This document shows positions 55,747 to 64,000 of a DNA stretch of 64,000 nt, one piece after another. A program made the position numbers and the translations under genes. The notes beneath the pieces are model-generated. The model had not been told where the DNA came from. It did not search any database and saw nothing but the letters and a program-made list of their open reading frames with translations. The stretch's first letter is position 1; every line of letters begins with the position of its first letter. The stretch is from the NCBI GenBank assembly GCA_023374045.1, contig CM041776.1:480055375-480119374 (forward strand). The letters are read 5' to 3'. Source of the stretch: Limonium bicolor (taxonomy: Eukaryota; Streptophyta; Magnoliopsida; Caryophyllales; Plumbaginaceae).

Positions 55747-58245
55747 ATGAACAAAAATAAAACCAGAGCGACCAGTCTTGGATCGGGGAAAAGGAAGGAT
55801 ACTCTCTCTGGTAACAACCAAACACCCAGGAATCACTCTAATAGAAGCGTCGGTAAGCTATTAATTCTCCATCTTCTTCCCTAATCCATTCTTTGTTTTT
55901 TGAGATTTTCTGATGTGGTAATCTCTCCCATAGTTTGTGATTGTTTCTATCCAATTTCCTTAAGAGAAGGGGACAAAAAAACCAAACCGATTTTTTCCCA
56001 TGAGCGGAAAATTTTCTTAACACTCTATTTCCTATTTCTCTTACTTCCACATTATTTTAAGAACCATGTTTAATTTTTACCAACACTCATCATTTAGTTT
56101 TGAACTCTCTCTATTTATCATATCATTTTATTTTTGTACTTATTAATTTTATAAGAATATTTTTTAAATCAAACAACAACATTCTATTAAGCATTGTATA
56201 ATACAAACATTAATATTAATTATTATTACTACTATTTTCAATAATACACAAATAATTTTAACTTAATAGATGATTAAAGTTTATTATATTTTTGAAATAA
56301 AAATAAAATAAAATTTATTCATATATATTATTAATATTATTTTTCACTCGATATTTATAAATAAAATATTATAATGAATAGAGTGATACATATTATATTT
56401 TTCAAATATATATTAATATTTCTTTTATATCACTAAAATATAAATATTAAATATTAATTTACCTAAAATAAATATATATATATATTTAAAATACGAAAAA
56501 CATAATCAATATAGATTTCATTTTGTAGAGAATGAGATTTTAAGAATTTTGATATATTTGGTTTATTTATATATTTAGTAATTTTTAAAATATTAAGATT
56601 TTAAAATATATAAGATTTAACTATTTATATTTGACATAGAGGAAAATTTATATTTTTACTTAAAAACCCATAAGAACCATTGATAATCATGGTCTGACTA
56701 TTCTCTCGTCTTAACATTGAATTTGTAGTTTATTTCATATGTAATTACTATAACTAGAGCATGCATATATACTTGATCCACTTATAAGATTTGCTTCTTC
56801 ATACTGATGAAGGTTCACTCGCTGTTTTTACAGCACACTTATGATAAAAAACCTGTATTGATGCAGGTTCTACAACAGGTCTAAATGTACGCCGGCCGAC
56901 TACTGCTCCCAAAATCAGTACTGATGCATGTTCTATAACAGATCAGAATGTGCACCGGTCGACTGCTGCTCATAAAACCAGTACTGATGCGGGTTTTACA
57001 ACAGGTCTGAATGTGCGCCGGCCGACTGCTGCTCCTAAAACCAGTACTGATGCAGGTTCTACAACAGGTCTGAATGTGAATCGGCCGACTGCTGCTCCTA
57101 AAACCAGTACTGATACAGGTTCTACAACAGGTCTGAATGTGCGCCGGCCGACTGCTGCTCCTAAAACCAGTACTGATACAGGTTCTACAACAGGTCTGAA
57201 TGTGCGCCGGCCGACTGCTGCTCCTAAAACCAGTACTGATGCAGGTTCTACAACAGGTCTGAATGTGCGCCGGCCGACTGCTGCTCCTAAAACAAGTACT
57301 GATGCAGGTTCTACAACATGTCTGAATATGCGCCGGCCGACTGCTGCACCTAAAACCAGTACTGCAGGTTCAACAACAAGTCTGAATGTGCGCCAGAATA
57401 TCCATACACCGACTGCTGCTCCAACCAGAAGTTCATCATTTAATGATGATGTAGATATTCGCCGTAGGACTGGTCCGAAACTCGTGCACCAGGATGTTAC
57501 TCCGCTGTCCCTTGGGTTCGTGGATAGTAATAGGGAATATAACATTGCTATACCAAAAAATACCCGCATCCCTTGTAAGAAGGAGGTGAAGTTCCTAATT
57601 ACGTGTGATAATTACATTGATGTGGTATTCTCAATCTACCAAGGGGAAAGAGCAGTCGCAAATCAAAACTCTCTTCTTAGGGTGTTTAGATTGACCACAC
57701 TCTCACCACAATTGACGGGTCAGTGTGTCATCAAACTATGCTTCGAAATTGACAGAAACTGGGTACTGAATGTTACAGCCAAGGACGCGACCACTGGGCA
57801 AGAGAGTAACATAACCGTAAAAAACTGGGGTAAACCTCACCTGAAGAGGACAACAACAATGAACAGTCTTCGAAAATGCGCTGATGACATGAAAACAAGG
57901 ATAGATCATGACAAGATTGCATCCAGATTGAGCTCTAACACGAAAAGTAAGATCATAGATGATGTCAATCGTATTACTACTTGGCTGGAGAAGGAAAAAG
58001 AGTCGGGCCGGAGAAACGATGGTGTGCGTGAGATATTCAAGATGCTCATGGATTTAAATTGGGAGCTTGTTAAAGAAAAGCAGAGTAATAGATCTTACGA
58101 CGGTGTTGAGGCTTGGACCCAAAAAAATGGATGGGAGATAGGTTTAGATGCTCTAGGGATGGGAGTGGATGCTGCTTTGGCCGGTTTTATGATTCCTTTA
58201 CCTTTGGGAACTTCTTTGGCCAATATCATCAAATCTCTTCTTTAA
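55747..58245 (+). CDS. Orphan HSP70 substrate-binding-domain protein, copy 2, with 21-residue repeats
   Basis: Exons 55747-55852 and 56867-58245 join in the same phase as copy 1 and give 494 residues. The start is uncertain: the ATG used by copy 1 is GTG here, and a small indel upstream shifts the frame. The first in-frame ATG (55747, MNKNKTRATS) lies after the hydrophobic segment, so the anchor may be lost. Exon 2 opens with eight to nine 21-residue units (RRPTAAPKTSTDAG then STTGLNV). Then comes the HSP70-type beta-sandwich (HQDVTPLSLGF, NTRIPCKKEVKF, VFSIYQGERAVANQNSLL, LNVTAKDATTGQ), the partial lid (DHDKIASRLSSN, ITTWLEKEKE), and the same hydrophobic tail as copy 1. It has no ATPase domain and no EEVD. 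The 1,379-bp second exon has no stop, which argues for a functional or recently functional gene. Confidence 0.68.
56090..56660. other. AT-rich intron sequence
   Basis: Low-complexity A/T sequence within intron 1 of HSP70-like copy 2; nothing recognisable. Confidence 0.6.
56867..57400 (+). repeat. 63-bp in-frame tandem repeat in the HSP70-like gene
   Basis: Period exactly 63 bp (for example GCCGACT at 57021, 57084, 57147). About eight to nine units; the first two are diverged and the last has lost one codon. Each unit carries TGATGCAGGTTCTACAAC, the same sequence as the exon 2 splice acceptor. Copy 1 has a single trace of the unit. Confidence 0.9.
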
Positions 58246-58320
58246 ATCATGGTGGTTTTTATCTATTGGTTTTGTATTTGCTTGTAATCCCTATCCTTCT
58301 ACGTGTCTTAGCTAGTAATT

Positions 58321-59030
58321 CTGACTAAAGGTTTTTTTTTTCTTTTTTACAGAAAAGTATAATTGATGCTATAAGGGTTATAGTGTATATAACGTAAAAG
58401 AAAACTTGTATGGATGGTGATACGAACCTGTACAAATATTCATTAAAACATATACATTCTCACGTATAAACATGTACACCCTCGCATTAAAAACATACAA
58501 ATGGTCACATAAACCTGTACTAATCATTAAATATGTACAACCTCAGATTAAAATATGTACATATAAGGGGGAAAAACATGTACATATGGTCATACAAACA
58601 TGTACAGATGTTCATTAAAAAACATGTATCTCACATTTGAACATGTACATTGTCACATTAAAACATGTACATTCTCACATTAAAATATGTATATACATCC
58701 TCACGTTACAATATCATCGTATACATGTAAAAATAATTTGTTTTAATAGTTGTCAAAACATATCCATGACTGGTCTTGTTTTGAAGAGTTTGAATTTAGA
58801 TGAACAATGATATAATTTTTTTTATATTTTGAACTTATATATTAAAAGTTACAACTATTTAAATTATTGTTGTGGGATAAATATAAATAAAAAGGAAAAA
58901 AAAAGAAATGGGCGCTGTAGTGTTACCCTCCAACTTGTTTGTTATTCTAGAAGATATTTTTTATTCTAATTTGATTAAAATGTCTTTGAATTTAGCTAAG
59001 ATAGCTACAATCACATGTAGCTAAGAATTA
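58321..59030. mobile_element. Insertion-like stretch with ACATGTACA repeats
   Basis: Absent from copy 1 of the duplication. TAGCTAGTAATT before and TAGCTAAGAATT after it may be a worn target duplication. 58420-58720 repeats AACATGTACA...TCACATTAAA words about every 25-40 bp. 58745-58850 (CAAAACATATCCATGA...TGAACAATG.TATAA) matches part of the element at 53897-55050, so the two are probably related. Confidence 0.45.
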
Positions 59031-59499
59031 ATAAAAAGCTAGTCTACGTTTTTCTTTATTTTATTTTATAGGGTACGATTTTGATCTTGATGTTTCCTTT
59101 AGCAGTATGTTTCTATTCTATTAAATATTTGCCATCTGTGTGTTCATGGTTATGTTTAAATTCCGTTAAGTGATCAAGAAAAAAGATTTCAAATAAGACT
59201 TTAATTAAATCACGGTTACAAATATAAGCGTCATTTAAAGTTTGTAAATCACGGTTACTTATTAAATTGTCATTTATGTTCCACAGGTCATCAAATTAAT
59301 AACGATTCATGGCAGAACCATCATTTATGGTTCGACACCTTAGCAGATAAACCGCGGTTCCGAGTAAAACGGTCATTTATAGTTTGACGGCTTATACTAT
59401 ACACCACATTTGTAATGGAACCGTCATTTATTGCTTACGTGATTTTGTTTTAAACGATGGTGCGAACCGTGGTTTAAAAGTCGTTCAATATAACACCGA

Positions 59500-60710
59500 C
59501 AACTTCATTTTTCTCCTTCTTCCTCCCATGCTCTGTTTTTTTCTAATCTGGTGATTTTCCCCTCTGTTTGTCGCCCGTCCATTTACTCCATCGCCTGTCG
59601 CTTCCCGTCGCCTTCCTCCTTTCACCCCTCGCCACCTGCTGCTTCGCTTTTCTCTGGCAAAAAAACACCAATCGTCATCGCACGACTACTGTTTCATCAC
59701 CGTCCCGAAGTCCACCACTGCCGCCCGTCTTCTTCCTATACCGCCCTGCTTTGTTGACCTTCGCCGCCTGTCTTCCTCCTCACCACACCGGTAATTATAA
59801 AAAAAACCTAGCTCTACATCACCATGTCCACCCGCTATGTTTAGCAGTTTCAAATACACTTAACCAATTCAGTATAAAAGTATATTTGAATTAGTTTATC
59901 AATTGTAAAGTATAAATATATATGTTATTGTTGTGTTTCTATTGACTCAATTAACAATTTCAATAAAAGACAAATAAAACTTGATCTAATTAATTAAAGT
60001 GATAGTTCTCCAAAAGTGATTTATTAAAGAAATTGTTGATATTGTCCATATAACATTAAATTTAATTATATTGTCACTTCAATTCTTGAAGCATGTACAT
60101 TCAGAGTTAAAGTCTAACTCTTGCTGATCAAGAGGTGATGGATGGGGATAAACAACTAGACTGATATATTTTTGCTTGGTGCATTCTAATTGTATTGAGT
60201 GGGCAAAACTTAGCATCCGCGTGTTCTCCCGCTGAAGGTCATCTGTCTATCTCGGCGCATCCGACGAGTCCAGTTGCCGCCCTAACTGCTGTGTCGCCTC
60301 CGGTGGTTATCTCCCTGCCATCGCCGCCCCGTTAACCTCGGCCACCGCCTTGCCTGATCAAAACCCACAGTAGTAACTTAGCTAAGTGCTAGCAATTTTT
60401 TTTTTGCAAACAAACTAACATCTTGAAAGTCGATTTGCAGGTTGCTTTGAGGTAGAAGAAAATCAGATTAAGACGAGGAGAGCAAACATAACCTGTAATA
60501 ACACTCGAATTTTGTGATTATGATTTTGCACAGCAACAAAAATTAATAGAAATAAATACTTACATATATATATATATTTGTATTCCACATTTATTAGAAT
60601 ATATGTTGTATAATGTGGTGAAATGTGAGATTAATCTGAGATGGGGCGGTTGCTTTTGTTCAGTGATCAATAATATATATAAATGCATACTTGCCTATGA
60701 TTCCTAATTT
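59500..60710 (+). other. Pyrimidine-rich and AT-rich stretch inside the CACTA element
   Basis: 59510-59790 and about 60220-60360 are C/T-rich (CCGTCGCC, CCATCGCCGCCCCG words) like a leader or captured exon. Short open frames there resemble no protein. Confidence 0.4.
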
Positions 60711-60727
60711 GTGCATTTTTCTAAGAA

Positions 60728-61569
60728 CAGTGGCGGACAGAGGTTTAGACCTGCGGGGCACGTGCCCCCACAGGTTTTTATAAAAAATTCATTAATATTA
60801 TACTTTATCCGTTCAATAATATTTGTGGTTTTAGAAACTTGTAGACTTATTAAGAAAAGGACAAAAATAACACATGTAGTCCTCCTTTTAATTTTTCTAT
60901 CTAGATAATAATTACTTTTGTGTTAAATAATAGGATCAAAAGTGAAAAAAAGTGTCAAAAGGTTAGAATGACTTATATTTTTGAACAAGATTCAAATCCT
61001 AAAATGACATATATTAATGAATGAAGGGAGTAAGGTTTTTATATAAGATAACAAAGTCGTATATAAAAAGGTGTAGTGGAATTTGTATTTTACCATTCCT
61101 GACATTTGTTATATTTTATGTTTTTTCAATGCACTTGACTTGTAGCAATTTTTCAGATATAAAATATATCCTATTTATTGGTGATTTTTCTAAAGTTTTC
61201 TCTTTTTTTATCTTGAATATAAAAAAAAGATTAACTAGAGACTAAATCAATTAAACTAATTAGAACATTATTATAATAAGATTCAAATTACGTTATCACT
61301 AAAGTTGTGTCAATTGCATTTGTGTAAGTATTTTCATATGATGATGTCATTATCCAATCTTTTAATTTACATAATAATTATAGAGTAGTCATTGTTATTA
61401 ATTTACTAATTAATCCAATCTTTCCATATAAGGTTGTAGAGACAAATATTTTGGGACTATCAACAATAAAATTATAATGAATGTTTTAAGGATCAATTAA
61501 ATAATTTATTAATAGAAAAAAAATCAACTACAAGGCCCCCACAAGTTTCAACTTCTAGGTCCGTCACTG
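60728..61569. mobile_element. Non-autonomous hAT-like element (CAGTGGCGGA ends)
   Basis: Starts CAGTGGCGGAC and ends GTCCGTCACTG, inverted; GGCCCCCACA and GTGCCCCCACAGG words near the ends. Flanks CTAAGAA and CTGAGAA may be a worn duplication. 842 bp, no transposase. Confidence 0.6.
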
Positions 61570-61576
61570 GCTGAGA

Positions 61577-62145
61577 ATGATGCTGCTATTGTGTTTGTTT
61601 ATGCATGAAAAAGAGTGGAGTATCTAAAATACGCAAAGGTCATGCCAAATTTTTTCTAGAATTTAACCTTATTCAAATTTCGTCGGATAAGTGTTACTAC
61701 GGTTGGACTCTTTACCTGTCTCTCTTCCATCCCGTGATGTCCGAGCTAACCATCACTATCAGGTTAGTATTTAAAAATGATTCGACAACACACTTTTTTG
61801 ACATATATTGTTTGTTTATTTGTTCAATTATTCAGGCTTTTTTAAATGATTATGCAAAAAATAATTCAAATATAGTTACATGTTTGATGATGCTTAAATG
61901 TCTGTGCATTTTGCTGAGAATCACTGGAACCTTGTTTTGATGCTGCTATTGTGTTTGTTTATGCATGAAAAAGTGTGGAATACCTAAAAATTCGCAAAAT
62001 TCATGCCATTTTTTTAATTTAATCTTATTCTAATTTCTTTGGATAGGTGTTACTACGGTTGGACTATCTAGTTGTCTCTTTTCCATCTCGTGTTGTCCGC
62101 GCTAACCATCCCTCATCAGGTTGGTATTTAAAATGTTTCAACATA
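61577..62145 (+). repeat. Direct duplication, period about 360 bp
   Basis: 61577-61785 and 61937-62145 share TGATGCTGCTATTGTGTTTG, CATGAAAAAG.GTGGA.TA, GTGTTACTACGGTTGGACT and CTAACCATC...ATCAGGTT. About 85% alike by eye. No coding frame is shared. Confidence 0.75.
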
Positions 62146-62280
62146 ATGTTTTGTTAGATTATTCATGTTTTTCTATTGAAATGAAACTATGGAAAATCAA
62201 TTCAAACATAGAATTATCTGTCAGAGATAAACCTGATAGAGTATGTCTTAGATAGTCCCTGTTGGGACTGTCTAATGACC

Positions 62281-62462
62281 TTTGATCTCACCATCTAGGT
62301 TGTGAATGAGCTTATAACATACAAGTCATTGATAATTTTGGTTGCATCACCCTATTGTTCTTCTAGTGTATATATATATCTACACTGGAAGAACTGTAGG
62401 GTATTGCTGCTAAAATTATCGATGCTCTGTATATTCTAAACTCGTTCCTAGGTGAGATCGAA
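62281..62462. repeat. Long imperfect hairpin
   Basis: Arms of about 90 bp meet at a TATATATATA loop near 62372. The best part pairs ACCCTATTGTTCTTCTAGTGT with its partner; outer parts pair GATAATTTT and GATCTCACC words. A smaller hairpin (GATAGTCCC/GGGACTGTC) lies at about 62250-62275. Either a MITE or an inverted-duplication small-RNA precursor. Confidence 0.6.
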
Positions 62463-62559
62463 AATGATTGGATAGGTTTAGGTTGCAAATTAGTAATAAA
62501 AAAGAGGAGATTAGTGGAACGAGTTCACGACATCTGGTGTGGGTTGAAAAAGAAGATGA

Positions 62560-63648
62560 AACGCTCAGTGATGTACAACGACATATTGGACATCCAGTAC
62601 CTACAAGGGGTCAATAAATTTTGTAAGGCCCTTATTGACAATCTTGTACCAAAAGATAAGAGACATATTCGATGTCCTTACACTATTACGGGAATGACTT
62701 CAAATACCGAGTTGTGGACAAGATTAAGGATCGTTTAATTCACAGAGTGTTTACATAAGATTATGAAGGCATATCTCAATAGCATGGTCAACATTCAGTA
62801 CAAGTGTTTGAATGTGCTGATAATATTGCTTCGGGACAATTAGAAAGGGATGTTTAGTATAATTTTGAAGATACTCAAGATAATTTACTCAGTAGTGATT
62901 TAGATGAGGAGGACCATAAAGCAATGATGAAGATGTTGAACAAAATTTTTACAACAAACCCAAAGCTTTTGAAAATCTTATGTAGTCATCTAAGGAACCA
63001 TTGTATAGTGGATGTGATACACAAAAGCTAAACAAATTGAGTGTTGTCTTGAAAGTATTAAATTTGAAGTCGAAGTGTGGATGGAGCGATGTTAGTTTTA
63101 CTGCTCTGCTACAACTACCGAAGGACATACTACCAGAAGACAATGTTATACCCACGACAACTTACGAGGCAAAGAAGTTAATGTGTCCAATGGGTATGGA
63201 ATACAAAAAATACATGTTTGTCTAAATGGGTGTATGTTGTACTGGAAGGAGAATGAGTTGGATGACCGTTGCTCTGAATGTGGGGAATCACGTTATGTAA
63301 AAAAGGATGGGACAAATCACATTAGAACTACATTGGGTTCTCCTGCAAAGGTGTTGGGGTATATTTCAATAATTCCACGATTCAAACGTTATTGGCAATT
63401 CAAAAAGATGCTGAGAACCTCATATGGCATGCTACCCATAGAAAGGACGATAGAAAATTGAGGCATCCAGCCGATTTACCATAATGGAGAAACATTGACA
63501 GAATCTACCATCAGTTTAGTATACACCCAAGAAACATAAGACTTGGTTTATGCACAGATGAGATGAACCCTTATGGCACTTTGAGCAGCGTACACAGTAC
63601 TTAGCCTGTTTTATTGATGATATACATTCTGCCGCCATGGTTGTTGAT
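62560..63648 (+). pseudogene. CACTA transposase (TNP2 type), N-terminal part, broken
   Basis: Plus-strand frames in order: DIQYLQGVNKFCKAL with IRCPYTI (transposon-associated domain); PLYSGCDTQKLNKLSVVLK, LNLKSKCGWSDVSFTALLQL, PKDILPEDNVIPTTTYEAKK; HVCLNGCMLYWKENELDDRC with CGESRYVKK; PAKVLGYISIIPRFKRYWQF; LRHPADLP; RNIRLGLCTDEMNPYGTLSS; and ILPPWL just before the insertion at 63649. These match plant En/Spm-like TNP2 transposases. Several frameshifts and stops are seen. The catalytic core downstream is outside the window or beyond the inserted element. Confidence 0.85.
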
Positions 63649-64000
63649 CACTACAAGAAAACAGCAGTATCACAAACGGAATATTCCGTATGTAAAAGCT
63701 AAACTTTCTTATGTAATGACAATCAGAGATGGAAAATTCCGTAGGAAAATTCCGTCTGTAATAAACGGGTCGGTAATACTATTCCGCCTGTGAAAACAAA
63801 TTCCATCGGTGATATTATTAACTTTTACAGACGGAATATTATGTCTCTGAAAATAATTATCACCTACGGAAATTGCCGTCTCTAAAAATAATTATCACCT
63901 ACGGAAATTTCCGTCTCTGAAAATAATTATCACCTACGGAAATTTTCGTCTCAGATAATAATATCACCTACAGAATATTCCGTCTCAGATAATGGTTATC
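63649..64000 (+). mobile_element. Second CACTA element, left end
   Basis: Begins CACTACAAGAAAACAGCAG after the 3-bp GAT, a classical CACTA terminus. It is followed by ACGGAATATTCCGT palindromes and, from about 63838, a 35-bp subterminal repeat (AATTATCACCTACGGAAAT... at 63861, 63896, 63931, 63965). It runs off the right edge. Confidence 0.9.

Larger units (their letters stand above)
53859..59174. repeat. Segmental duplication, copy 2
   Basis: Partner of 23841-29605. Interrupted by a MULE-like insertion at 53897-55050 and extra sequence at about 58321-59030. Similarity ends at GTGAT near 59174, where the CACTA element starts. Confidence 0.85.
59175..64000 (+). mobile_element. CACTA element, partial
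   Basis: The left border is set by loss of similarity to copy 1. The first bases CAAGAAAAAAG fit a worn CACTACAAGAAAA end. 59200-59490 has subterminal words (CGTCATTTAT.GTT, CGGTTAC, AACCGTGGTTT). A TNP2-type transposase remnant follows at 62560-63648. The right end is beyond the window; a second CACTA element is inserted at 63649. Confidence 0.6.

Noticed and set aside
56970..57569. 199-residue minus-strand frame with VLVLGAAVGRR repeats
   Set aside because: Antisense of the 63-bp coding repeat; the unit being a multiple of three keeps any frame open.

Overview
This is nuclear DNA of a flowering plant, most likely a eudicot. The evidence is GT-AG introns, TATA-driven genes, and plant-type transposons of nearly every class (Ty3/gypsy and Ty1/copia LTR elements, L1-type LINE, MULE, hAT, CACTA), plus a captured plant mobile domain (PMD) gene. 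There is no bacterial-style organisation, no CRISPR and no recognisable tRNA or rRNA gene. The species cannot be named from the sequence. By reading alone, only two host-type genes stand out; almost everything else is mobile DNA in several nested layers.

Layout. 1-2400: minus-strand gypsy element end (gag, tRNA-Asp-type primer binding site, LTR). 2400-4150: AT-rich, no gene. 4211-5890: broken LINE ORF1. 6047-22044: one 15,998-bp Mutator-like element (MULE) with long terminal inverted repeats and an exact 10-bp target duplication. Its left end drives a broken PMD gene, its right end drives a frameshifted MULE transposase, and between them lie three stand-alone relatives of the transposase's N-terminal domain, three tandem-repeat arrays, and a 4.5-kb solo LTR that landed inside one of those ORFs. 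22244-23729: hAT-like non-autonomous element.

23841-29605 and 53859-59174 are two copies of a segmental duplication. Each carries a two-exon gene for an orphan HSP70 substrate-binding domain: no ATPase domain, no EEVD end, a hydrophobic C-terminal tail. Copy 1 predicts an N-terminal membrane anchor. Copy 2 has expanded a 21-residue Thr/Pro/Arg-rich unit to about eight or nine copies, and its anchor start codon is gone. In both copies the exon phases agree, which supports the gene model. These genes are the most unusual content of the window.

29644-42884: a copia element split by a gypsy element with 4.4-kb LTRs (31355-42304), followed by a deletion that removed part of both. 42890-47340: decayed repeats. 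About 47345-53830: an L1-type LINE on the minus strand, interrupted by a hAT element that itself contains a second hAT. 53897-55050: non-autonomous MULE-like insertion in the duplicated upstream region of HSP70-like copy 2. From about 59175 to the right edge: a CACTA element with a broken TNP2-type transposase, interrupted at 63649 by a second CACTA element that runs off the window.

All coordinates, boundaries, frames and motif calls come from reading the sequence by eye. Family names rest on recognised motifs, not on database searches.
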